6,731 bases of DNA from Thermoplasmata archaeon. Lineage in GTDB: Archaea > Thermoplasmatota > Thermoplasmata > Lutacidiplasmatales > UBA184. The stretch spans positions 1 through 6,731 of the forward strand of contig JASHVI010000228.1 of NCBI GenBank assembly GCA_030039525.1, given 5' to 3'. Numbering within the stretch: position 1 is the stretch's first letter; each line of letters begins with the position of its first letter. Positions 1 to 5,434 of this stretch are shown here, piece by piece. The translations under genes and the position numbers were made by a program. A model generated the notes under the pieces. The model made no database searches, was not told where the DNA came from, and was given only the letters and a program-made list of their open reading frames with translations.

Positions 1-45
1 CCCGAAGCCGATCGCGGCGGAGAGCAGCCCGGGCCGCGCCCTCAT
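1..45 (-). CDS. Start of a downstream ABC transporter gene, probably thiamine permease (partial, cut by window edge)
   Basis: An ATG at 45-43 overlaps the TGA stop of the thiamine-binding protein gene (44-42) as ATGA, the usual sign of translational coupling inside an operon. Only 15 codons are visible, reading MRARPGLLSAAIGFG: a basic start followed by a hydrophobic stretch, as expected for the N-terminus of a membrane protein. In thiamine uptake operons the gene after thiB is normally thiP, the inner-membrane permease, so that is the inferred identity. The sequence itself is too short to prove it. Control would come from the riboswitch leader upstream of thiB. Confidence 0.6.
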   Translation of the reverse strand, partial: MRARPGLLSAAIGFG

Positions 46-1073
46 CCGTACTCGTTGGCGAGGTTCTGCCACGCGTCGAGGTACCCCGGCAGTTCGGCGG
101 CCCGCTCCGCGGGCGGGATCGCGTCGTTGAGCGGGACGAGCGTGTCCGGCGGGATCGCGGCGGCGAAGGAGGCCGGCAGCGGCGCGCTCGCGTTCACCGG
201 GTACTCGTACTCATTGGGCGGGAACTCGGCCTGCACGGTTCCGTTGAGGAGCCAGGCGACGAGATCCTCCGCCAGCGCGAGGTGCGCGGTCCCGCGCACG
301 ACGCCCGCCCCGTACGTCGTCCGCCACGCGTACGACGTCCCGTTCCACTCGCCGGCGCTCGAGGAGAAGGACGGGCCGCCGTTCGCGACCGCGTACGCCG
401 GGTCGGTCGAATAGCTCACCACCATCGGCGGGTTCCCGGGCGAGGTGGTGAAGTCGGTCCAGGCGGTGTCCCAGTCCGGCGCGACCCGCAGGTAGGGGTC
501 GGCCGACTGCCAGAAGTCCTGCCAGTTCTCGTGCAGGACCGACTCGTAGAAGGCGATCTCCCAGAGGAGGAACTCCTCGCCGGTGATGTCGGTGAGCGGG
601 TCCTCGATCATGAGGGAGGAGGCGAAGGAGCGGTTCGACGCGATCGCCGGGAACGACCAGTTCTGGAACGAGGGGCCGGAGGGCCCGATGGAGCCGTTGG
701 AGTCGAGCGCGAGGTAGCCGTACTCGTACGGGGTCACGTACCCGCCGCCGCCGAGATCGGCGACCAGGTCGGCCGGTACCCCGGCGAGCCCGGGCGGCGT
801 GTACGGCTGCAGGACCCCGGCGGCGATCGCCTGCGGACCGGTGATCTCGTCGAGGCCGATGACCACGTCGGCCCGCGGCGCGCCCTCCTCGGCGACCAGC
901 GAGCTCACGAGAGTGCCCCCGGGGACCTCCAGCTCCACGTCGACGTGATGGGCCCGCTCGAAGGCGCCGATCACCGCGTCGCAGGCGGGAGGGAAGGGGC
1001 CGGAGCCGACGCATCCGCCGAGGAAGCTCGGATAGGTGTAGACGACGAGCGTCGGGACCGTCGGGACGCTCAC
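42..1073 (-). CDS. thiB: Thiamine-binding substrate-binding protein of an ABC transporter
   Basis: Captures thiamine (or its phosphates) outside the membrane and hands it to the ABC permease. The 343-residue protein from GTG 1073 resembles ThiB/TbpA: a first strand with YTYPSF (residues 12-17), then ADVVIGLDEI (68-77), PYEYGYLALD (115-124), a segment around residues 155-177 like the DPLT...LLW region of ThiB, and MVVSYSTDPAYAV (217-229). ThiB of E. coli is about 327 residues, so the body is complete. Cys21 and Cys31 are close together and could form a disulfide; this is inference. GTG 1073 is the only standard start codon downstream of the riboswitch, but it has no Shine-Dalgarno site and would remove the membrane anchor encoded in frame just upstream (see 1074-1205), so the real start is probably further upstream. 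A TPP riboswitch in the leader independently supports the thiamine role. The stop overlaps the next gene. The specific ligand (thiamine, TPP or a precursor) cannot be told from sequence. Confidence 0.88.
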   Translation of the reverse strand: MSVPTVPTLVVYTYPSFLGGCVGSGPFPPACDAVIGAFERAHHVDVELEVPGGTLVSSLVAEEGAPRADVVIGLDEITGPQAIAAGVLQPYTPPGLAGVPADLVADLGGGGYVTPYEYGYLALDSNGSIGPSGPSFQNWSFPAIASNRSFASSLMIEDPLTDITGEEFLLWEIAFYESVLHENWQDFWQSADPYLRVAPDWDTAWTDFTTSPGNPPMVVSYSTDPAYAVANGGPSFSSSAGEWNGTSYAWRTTYGAGVVRGTAHLALAEDLVAWLLNGTVQAEFPPNEYEYPVNASAPLPASFAAAIPPDTLVPLNDAIPPAERAAELPGYLDAWQNLANEYG

Positions 1074-1205
1074 GAGGACGTAGGCGCCGTACGCCGAGAG
1101 GAGGACCGCGAGCGCGACCCCGAGCGCGACGACGCGTCGGCCGCTCGAGCCCGCGGGCCGGCGGGGCCGGGGAGTGTTGGGGAGGGATCCGGAGGGGTCG
1201 GACAG
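1074..1205 (-). other. thiB: In-frame N-terminal extension of thiB coding a signal anchor; start codon unresolved
   Basis: The thiB frame stays open upstream of GTG 1073 to a stop at 1271-1269. Bases 1139-1074 encode RR, then about 20 hydrophobic residues (rich in V, A, L, ending near SAYGAYVLV) leading straight into the mature protein, exactly what a secreted binding protein needs as signal peptide or membrane anchor. Between this and the riboswitch there is no ATG, GTG or TTG in any minus-strand frame. The only near-standard start is CTG at 1205-1203, which would give a 387-residue protein with a 24-residue Pro/Ser/Arg-rich cytoplasmic tail before the anchor. A sequencing error or another non-standard start are the alternatives. 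Coding of the anchor is well supported; the exact start is not. Confidence 0.6.
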
Positions 1206-1210
1206 CGCTA

Positions 1211-1235
1211 CCGCGTTCCCGCGGGCGGAGCTGTG
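1211..1235 (-). promoter_or_regulatory. Candidate expression platform of the TPP riboswitch
   Basis: RNA bases 1235-1227 (CACAGCTCC) are perfectly complementary to 1333-1325 (GGAGCTGTG) in the 5' strand of the aptamer. Allowing one G-G mismatch, 11 of 12 positions pair (1235-1224 with 1336-1325). This pairing would use up the AGCTG stem and the GGGG segment of the aptamer, so it cannot coexist with the TPP-bound fold. Just downstream, 1224-1211 forms a 5-bp hairpin CCGCG-GGAA-CGCGG with a GNRA-type tetraloop, ending six bases before the CTG at 1205. No U-tract terminator is visible, so control of translation is more likely than control of termination. The complementarity is seen; the function is inferred. 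Confidence 0.5.
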
Positions 1236-1250
1236 CGACGCCTTGCGGCG

Positions 1251-1340
1251 GGCTTCCCTACGCGGGCATTACCCCGGTCAGGTTCGTGGGGTCGGCAGGC
1301 TCTCGCCCGCCCTCTCAGCCGGAACACAGCTCCCCCAGCA
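1251..1340 (-). promoter_or_regulatory. TPP (THI-element) riboswitch aptamer in the leader of thiB
   Basis: Read on the minus strand, the conserved core of the TPP aptamer appears in order: GGGGGAGC near the 5' end (1336-1329); a short stem AGCTG/CGGCT; CTGAGA (1318-1313); an extra hairpin GGCGGGC (1311-1305), GAGA loop, GCCTGCC (1300-1294); ACCC; ACCTGA (1283-1278); CGGGG...AATGCC (1270-1265); and GTAGGGA (1261-1255). The CTGAGA and AATGCC-GCGTAGGGA blocks are the thiamine pyrophosphate contact regions of this family. The closing stem is weak here (GCU/AGC with a possible bulge). It lies immediately upstream of a thiamine transporter gene, so repression of uptake at high TPP is the expected role. 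TPP riboswitches are known from bacteria, eukaryotes and some archaea including Thermoplasmata. Confidence 0.95.
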
Positions 1341-1360
1341 CCCGGGGACCGGAGCGGGGG

Positions 1361-1367
1361 CTCTTAC
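1361..1367 (-). promoter_or_regulatory. TATA-like box for the thiB operon
   Basis: Minus-strand GTAAGAG lies at 1367-1361 in otherwise very GC-rich DNA. An archaeal TATA box centred here predicts transcription starting about 27 bases downstream, near 1337-1340, which coincides with the 5' end of the TPP aptamer. The same heptamer precedes the glycosyltransferase gene at the matching distance. Confidence 0.5.
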
Positions 1368-1442
1368 CCTTTCGGGGTCGGCCGCGGGTCGTCGTTCCGG
1401 GAGGCCCCGGGCCCGCGGAACGCCCCGCCGACCGTCACGGGA

Positions 1443-1450
1443 TTCAAATA
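1443..1450 (+). promoter_or_regulatory. TATA-like box for pdxS
   Basis: TTCAAATA is the most AT-rich run in the thiB-pdxS gap. Its centre is 26-27 bases upstream of the ATG at 1473, the distance at which archaeal transcription starts, so the pdxS message would begin at or next to its start codon (leaderless). No Shine-Dalgarno sequence precedes the ATG, which agrees. Confidence 0.6.
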
Positions 1451-1472
1451 GCGCGCCCGCGTGGAAGGCCCG

Positions 1473-2408
1473 ATGGCGGACCCGGTCGAGTCCCTCCGGT
1501 TCGGGACGGAGCTCGTGAAGCGGGGCTTCGCCCGGATGCAGCAGGGCGGGGTCATCATGGACGTGACCAGCGCCGAGCAGGCCGAGCTGGCCGAGGAGGC
1601 CGGCGCGGTCGCCGTCATGGCCCTCGAGCGGGTCCCCGCGGACATCCGCGCCCTCGGCGGCGTCGCCCGGATGGCCGACCCGGAGAAGGTCCGCGAGATC
1701 GAGGAGCGGGTCTCGATCCCGGTGATGGCGAAGTGCCGGATCGGCCACACGGCGGAGGCCCGGATCCTCGAGTCGCTCGGCGTCGACATGATCGACGAGT
1801 CGGAGGTCCTGACGCCGGCCGACCCGTTCCACCACGTCGACAAGAAGGCCTTCCAGGTCCCCTTCGTCTGCGGCGCCCGGAACCTCGGTGAGGCGCTGCG
1901 CCGGATCGACGAGGGGGCCGCGATGATCCGGACGAAGGGCGAGGCCGGCACCGGCAACATCATCGAGGCGGTCCGCCACATCCGTCAGCTGAGCGAGGAG
2001 GTCGCCGCCCTGAAGGGGCTCGACAAGAAGGCGCTCGCCAAGGTCGCCGCGGAGGCCCGGGTGCCGGTCGCCCTCGTGGCGGAGGTGCGGGAGCGCGGTC
2101 GTCTCCCCGTCGTCAACTTCGCGGCCGGGGGGATCGCGACCCCGGCGGACGCCGCGCTCTGCCGGCTGCTCGGGGTCGACGGGGTCTTTGTCGGGTCCGG
2201 GATCTTCAAGGCGCAGCATCCGGTGAAGGTCGCGCGGGCGATCGTCGAGGCCTCCCGGCAGTTCCAGGACGCCGCCCTGCTGGCCCGGATCTCCTCCGGG
2301 CTCGGCGAGGCGATGCGGGGCCTCGACATCGGCTCCATCCCCGAAGGAGAGCTCCTGCAGGGGCGCGAGGCCGCCCCGGCCTCCGGCGCCGGTCGTCCCT
2401 CGGAATGA
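1473..2408 (+). CDS. pdxS: Pyridoxal 5'-phosphate synthase, PdxS subunit
   Basis: Forms pyridoxal 5'-phosphate (vitamin B6 cofactor) from ribose 5-phosphate, glyceraldehyde 3-phosphate and ammonia; the ammonia comes from the glutaminase partner PdxT, which is not in this window. The protein is a cytosolic (beta/alpha)8 barrel that assembles as a dodecamer. Family signatures are intact: GGVIMDV with Asp30, VMALERVPADIR (48-59), the Schiff-base lysine Lys87 in VMAKCRIGH, VDMIDESEVLTPAD (104-117), the second essential lysine Lys155 in MIRTKGEAGTGN, and FAAGGIATPADAA and VGSGIF near the C-terminus. These correspond to D24, K81 and K149 of the Bacillus enzyme with a constant offset of six. The length of 311 is normal. 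I chose ATG 1473 over GTG 1461 because the TATA-like box fits a leaderless transcript starting at 1473. The tail after the barrel is Ala/Gly/Pro-rich. Codon third positions are almost all G or C. Confidence 0.97.
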   Translation: MADPVESLRFGTELVKRGFARMQQGGVIMDVTSAEQAELAEEAGAVAVMALERVPADIRALGGVARMADPEKVREIEERVSIPVMAKCRIGHTAEARILESLGVDMIDESEVLTPADPFHHVDKKAFQVPFVCGARNLGEALRRIDEGAAMIRTKGEAGTGNIIEAVRHIRQLSEEVAALKGLDKKALAKVAAEARVPVALVAEVRERGRLPVVNFAAGGIATPADAALCRLLGVDGVFVGSGIFKAQHPVKVARAIVEASRQFQDAALLARISSGLGEAMRGLDIGSIPEGELLQGREAAPASGAGRPSE

Positions 2409-2427
2409 CGCCGGTGCGCCGCGCCGC

Positions 2428-2434
2428 GTAAGAG
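2428..2434 (+). promoter_or_regulatory. TATA-like box for the glycosyltransferase gene
   Basis: GTAAGAG in a GC-rich 49-base gap is centred 27 bases upstream of GTG 2458. It is identical to the box proposed for the thiB operon. It suggests a separate leaderless transcript for the glycosyltransferase rather than read-through from pdxS only. Confidence 0.45.
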
Positions 2435-2457
2435 GGCCCGCCGCCTCGGCCGGACCC

Positions 2458-3606
2458 GTGCGCATCCTCCAGGTGAGCCCGTTCTACGCCCCGCACCGGG
2501 GGGGCGTGGAGTCGCACGTCCGGGCGCTCGTCGGGGAACTGGCGCGGCAGGGGCACGAGGTCGAGGTCCTCACGAGCCGCTCCGACCGGCACCTCCCGCC
2601 GGAGGAGCGGATCGACGGGGTCCCGGTCCACCGCACCCGGACGCTCGCCGTCGCCTTCAACACCCCCATCGCGCCCCGGACCAGCCGGGCGATCCGGGAG
2701 TTCGACCCGGACGTGATCCACCTCCACTACCCGCCGCCGCTCACGAGCTACTTCGCGACCCGGGGGCTGCGCGCGGTCGGCCGGCCCTCGATCCTCACGT
2801 ACCACTGCGATCTCTACCTGCCCGGGGCCCCCGGCCGGCTCCTCACCGGACTCTACGAGCGGCTCTTCCTTCCGGCGACGCTCGACCACGTCGCGCGGAT
2901 CGTCGTCCACACGCAGAGCTACGCGCGGACCTCCCGGAGCCTGCGCGGCCGCTCGATCGCGATCATCCCGTCGAGCGTGGACCTCACCCGGTTCCGGGCC
3001 GACCTCGACGGCGGCCCGATCCGCGAGCGGCTCGGGCTACGGCCCGAGCAGCGGGTGCTCGCCTTCACGGGCCGGCTCGTGCCCCACAAGGGCGTCGACC
3101 AGATCCTCCGGGCCCTCGCCGCGCTGCCGCCCGACGTGGCGCTGATCGTCATCGGGCGCGGCCCGAGGCTCTCGAGCCTGGTGGCGCTCGCGCGCCGGCT
3201 GGGGGTCGAGGACCGGGTCCGGTTCCTGCCCGAGGTCTCGGACGAGGAGCTTCCCCTCCACCTGCGGGCCGCCGACCTCTTCGTCTTCCCGTCGCAGAAC
3301 CGGCTCGAGGGGTTCGGGCTCGTCATCGCGGAGGCGATGGCCTGCGGGCTGCCCGTCGTCGTCGCCGACCTTCCCGGGGTCCGGGAGCTGATCACCCCCG
3401 GCGTCGAGGGGGAGCTGGTCCAACCGATGATCGTCCCGGACCTCGTCCGCCAGGTCTCGGGGCTGCTCGACGACCCGGAGCGCCGCCAGCGGATGGGCGC
3501 CGCCGCGCGACGCCGCGCCGAGCAGCACTACGCCCTGCCGGACGTCGCGCGCGCGCTCGTGGGCGAGTACCGGGCCCTGACCGAGGGCCGGCCCGCTCCC
3601 CGATAG
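2458..3606 (+). CDS. Glycosyltransferase, GT4 family (GT-B fold)
   Basis: Transfers a sugar from an activated donor (usually nucleotide sugar) to a lipid, glycan or protein acceptor at the cytoplasmic face of the membrane. The 382-residue protein has both halves of a GT-B enzyme. The N-terminal acceptor domain opens with MRILQVSPFYAPHRGGVESH (GGVE at 15-18) and has DPDVIHLHYP (84-92). The C-terminal donor domain starts at FTGRLVPHKGVD (203-214), where Arg and Lys bind the donor phosphates, and carries EGFGLVIAE (284-292), the E-x7-E motif of retaining GT4 enzymes, then AMACGLPVVVADLPGVRELI. There is no transmembrane segment or signal peptide. GTG 2458 is the start because the GT-B first strand begins immediately there and a TATA-like box sits 27 bases upstream. 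The neighbours (pdxS, pyrF) do not reveal the substrate; roles in lipid glycosylation, S-layer N-glycosylation or exopolysaccharide are all possible. Confidence 0.93.
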   Translation: MRILQVSPFYAPHRGGVESHVRALVGELARQGHEVEVLTSRSDRHLPPEERIDGVPVHRTRTLAVAFNTPIAPRTSRAIREFDPDVIHLHYPPPLTSYFATRGLRAVGRPSILTYHCDLYLPGAPGRLLTGLYERLFLPATLDHVARIVVHTQSYARTSRSLRGRSIAIIPSSVDLTRFRADLDGGPIRERLGLRPEQRVLAFTGRLVPHKGVDQILRALAALPPDVALIVIGRGPRLSSLVALARRLGVEDRVRFLPEVSDEELPLHLRAADLFVFPSQNRLEGFGLVIAEAMACGLPVVVADLPGVRELITPGVEGELVQPMIVPDLVRQVSGLLDDPERRQRMGAAARRRAEQHYALPDVARALVGEYRALTEGRPAPR

Positions 3607-3617
3607 GCCTCCGGAGC

Positions 3618-3645
3618 CCGCGCCGCGCGGCCCCGCCCGGCGCGG
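3618..3645. terminator. GC-rich inverted repeat between convergent genes
   Basis: An 8-bp perfect stem (3618-3625 with 3638-3645; CCGCGCCG-type arms) with a 12-base loop lies in the 64-base gap between the convergent glycosyltransferase and pyrF genes. The position suits a transcription end signal for either strand. There is no T-run on either side, and such stems arise easily in GC-rich DNA, so this is tentative. Confidence 0.3.
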
Positions 3646-3670
3646 ACCGACGAAGGAGGGGGCGGCCGCC

Positions 3671-4513
3671 TCAGCGCATTCCGAGGCCGAGACGGAGCTG
3701 ATTGATCTGGCCCTTCAGGCGCTTCGCCTCGGTACCGGCGGCCTCCTTCCAGTCGGCGCCGGCGGAGGCGAAGAGGATGCTCCGGGAGGCGTTGACCAGG
3801 AGCCCCCGGGCGTGCGCGTCGACGCCCTCGCGGACCGTCGTCGCGAGGAGGCCCCCCTGGGCCCCGATCCCGGGCACGAGGATCGGGATGCCGTTCCCGA
3901 GCGTCTGCCGGGTCTGGCGCAGCGCGTCGGCGAACGGCGCGCCCACGACGACGCCGGCGTTGCCGTTCCGGTAGGCGAGGCGTCGGACCTCCTCGACGAC
4001 GGCGAGCCAGAGGGGGCCGCGCGGCGTCGGGATCTCCTGGAAGTCCGGGGCGCCGGGGTTCGAGGAGTGCGCGACGACGAAGAAGCCGTGCTTCGGGTCC
4101 TCGGCGAACGGCTCGAGGCTCTCCCACCCCAGCCACGGCGAGACGGTGAGCGCGTCGAATCCGAAGGCGTCGAAGGCCCCCGCGCGGTAGAGCCGCATCG
4201 TGTTCGGGATGTCGTTCGCCTTCGCGTCCAAGACCCTCAGGCGCGTCGGGCCGATCTTCTTCACGACGCGCCCGAGCTCCTTCATCCCGAGCTCCCCGAA
4301 GGCGAGGAAGCCCCCGAGCTGGAACTTGTAGGCCGCCGCGTGCGGGAGGGTCGCGGCGACGACTCCGTCGAGGAACCGGGGGAGCGCGCGCGACTTCGGG
4401 AGCCTCCGGAGCGGGGCCGGCAGCTGGGTCGGGTCCGGGTCGAGCCCGACGCAGAGCAGCGACTGGCGGGTCTCGAGGATCCGGTCCACCCGCGCTTGGA
4501 AGCTCGTCGCCAC
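3671..4513 (-). CDS. pyrF: Orotidine 5'-phosphate decarboxylase
   Basis: Decarboxylates OMP to UMP, the last step of de novo pyrimidine synthesis, as a cytosolic (beta/alpha)8 dimer. In the 280-residue product: LLCVGLDPDPTQL (19-31), YKFQLGGF (62-69, the first substrate lysine region), the catalytic D96-x-K98-x-x-D101-I-x-x-T array in LDAKANDIPNT, TVSPWLG (123-129), PGIGAQGG (214-221, phosphate loop) and NASRSILF (241-248). The length and the SSNPG and NASR segments fit the longer type 2 OMP decarboxylases rather than the 210-230-residue type common in many archaea. The KANDIPNT core differs from the KRGDIGNT usual in type 2 and recalls KVADIPET of the short type. Start GTG 4513: GGGAGG (4523-4518) lies four bases upstream, and a T-rich TATA-like stretch sits near -30. 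The C-terminal about 25 residues are Lys/Arg-rich. The gene stands alone, divergent from the peptidase-like gene. Confidence 0.95.
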   Translation of the reverse strand: MATSFQARVDRILETRQSLLCVGLDPDPTQLPAPLRRLPKSRALPRFLDGVVAATLPHAAAYKFQLGGFLAFGELGMKELGRVVKKIGPTRLRVLDAKANDIPNTMRLYRAGAFDAFGFDALTVSPWLGWESLEPFAEDPKHGFFVVAHSSNPGAPDFQEIPTPRGPLWLAVVEEVRRLAYRNGNAGVVVGAPFADALRQTRQTLGNGIPILVPGIGAQGGLLATTVREGVDAHARGLLVNASRSILFASAGADWKEAAGTEAKRLKGQINQLRLGLGMR

Positions 4514-4517
4514 GCCG

Positions 4518-4547
4518 CCTCCCGGGGAGCCGGCGGCAGGAAAAGCG
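4518..4547 (-). promoter_or_regulatory. Candidate promoter and ribosome binding site of pyrF
   Basis: On the minus strand CGCTTTTCC (4547-4539) is a T-rich island about 30 bases upstream of GTG 4513 and may serve as a TATA box. GGGAGG (4523-4518) ends four bases before the GTG and could be a Shine-Dalgarno site, although a start this close to the TATA-like box would give a message almost without a leader. Both calls are weak. Confidence 0.3.
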
Positions 4548-4599
4548 TTCCCCTACGGGAGGCGATGACCCCTGGGTCCCCTCTTGAATCGCTTCGTCC

Positions 4600-4620
4600 T
4601 TCCAAACGAGGCACTTGGAA
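4600..4620. repeat. Inverted repeat in the divergent pyrF / peptidase promoter region
   Basis: TTCCAA (4600-4605) and TTGGAA (4615-4620) form a perfect 6-bp inverted repeat separated by nine bases, so the dyad centres lie about one and a half helical turns apart. It sits in the 183-base divergent gap, upstream of both genes. An operator for a dimeric regulator is possible, perhaps the winged-helix protein encoded in the right-hand unit. Function is not shown. Confidence 0.3.
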
Positions 4621-4647
4621 CGCGACCCCTCAGGCAGTCGGCGCCAA

Positions 4648-4657
4648 GAGTATCTAG
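4648..4657 (+). promoter_or_regulatory. TATA-like box candidate for the peptidase / winged-helix unit
   Basis: GAGTATCTAG is the most AT-rich spot upstream of GTG 4697. Centred near 4653, it predicts a transcript start close to 4680 and a leader of about 17 bases containing GGCGGAG just before the GTG. An alternative, CTTACC near 4665-4670, would fit a leaderless start but is GC-richer. Confidence 0.3.
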
Positions 4658-4696
4658 CGCGGGGCTTACCGCGGCGTAGTACAGCGGGGCGGCGGA

Positions 4697-5434
4697 GTGG
4701 TCGGTACGTCGCGCGCTCATGGGGGCCGGACTGCGCCGGAACCCCCCCATGGCAGGAAGGTCGACAGGACGTCGGCCGAATGGAGGGCCAAGTTCAACCG
4801 CGTGTACTTGCCCGATCAATGCTACCCCGGGGCTGTGATGGCCGCACTCGTTTCGGCCGACCACGTTCTCGGTTCGGACTGCGAGGCGCGACTCAAGATG
4901 GGGGACGTCAACCGGCATCTCGGATACCGTCGGGGCATGTATACGTCGGTAGGAGCCCCGATGGAGCCGCTGTTCACGCGGATGATTGGGGGTCACGGGC
5001 TGGAAGTGCACCGGTCGACGGGCGCCTCTGGCTCGTTTGAGGAACTGAAGGCCCTCGTCGAGTCCGACGCTTGCTCCTTCCCCATTGTGGGCGTAGACCT
5101 CGCGCTCGTCGCTGACTACGACGGGAGGGTCACCGTACGACGATTGAGCCTACCCGACCTTCCCCCTCCCGAATCGGACCACGCGGTCGTAGTCCTGAGA
5201 GCCGACGACAACGAGGTCGAGTTCTGGGACCCCACTCGCCGCGACGTGAAGGGCAGCCTGATCGAGGAGAAGGTACCCACTCCCACCTTCCTACGTCGCT
5301 GGAATGGCGACCCGATCGTCGCGAACGACAGGGTCTGGTTCACTCGACTCGGTCGGCCGGTAGCCCGCAGGAAAGCCCGGCCGGGGCCAACTCTTAAAGA
5401 CTGGAGCCATGCAAGCACGAGGCGTCGGCCATGA
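4697..5434 (+). CDS. C39-like (papain-fold) cysteine peptidase candidate
   Basis: Not recognised as a named gene. The 245-residue layout matches C39-like peptidases: a nucleophile candidate Cys42 at the head of a small-residue helix (DQCYPGAVMAALVSAD, 40-55), a middle part with LGYRRGMYTS (75-84), a SFEELKALVES helix (113-123) leading into the strand FPIVGVDLALV (128-138), then His162 in DHAVVVLRADDNEVEFWDP with Asp178 in WDP. Cys-His-Asp in this order and spacing is the expected triad. Unusually, a Gln (Gln41) is directly before the Cys instead of about six residues earlier. There is no signal peptide or membrane segment, so it probably acts in the cytoplasm; the Arg-rich tail is likely disordered. 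Residues 1-28 are low-complexity, so the start is uncertain: GTG 4697 is the first in frame after a stop at 4655-4657, and GTG 4802 would remove residues 1-35 yet keep Cys42. The stop overlaps the next ATG (ATGA). Substrate unknown; a non-catalytic homologue is possible. Confidence 0.7.
   Translation: MVGTSRAHGGRTAPEPPHGRKVDRTSAEWRAKFNRVYLPDQCYPGAVMAALVSADHVLGSDCEARLKMGDVNRHLGYRRGMYTSVGAPMEPLFTRMIGGHGLEVHRSTGASGSFEELKALVESDACSFPIVGVDLALVADYDGRVTVRRLSLPDLPPPESDHAVVVLRADDNEVEFWDPTRRDVKGSLIEEKVPTPTFLRRWNGDPIVANDRVWFTRLGRPVARRKARPGPTLKDWSHASTRRRP

Noticed and set aside
282..1451. Plus-strand ORF of 389 codons
   Set aside because: It is antisense to thiB and the riboswitch; Arg/Gly/Val-rich shadow of a high-GC gene.
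1278..2465. Minus-strand ORF of 395 codons
   Set aside because: It is antisense to pdxS and runs into the riboswitch; Arg/Asp/Gly/Leu-rich shadow composition.
3812..4657. Plus-strand ORF of 281 codons
   Set aside because: It is antisense to pyrF, whose catalytic motifs are intact on the minus strand.
4670..4745. tRNA-like stretch (GTAGTACAGCGG resembling a D-arm)
   Set aside because: No T-loop (GGTTCGAATCC-type), no anticodon stem and no acceptor pairing could be found, so there is no tRNA and no evidence for a tRNA integration site.
4553..5011. Minus-strand ORF of 152 codons
   Set aside because: It overlaps the Cys-containing part of the peptidase-like gene and the pyrF promoter region; no recognisable motif.
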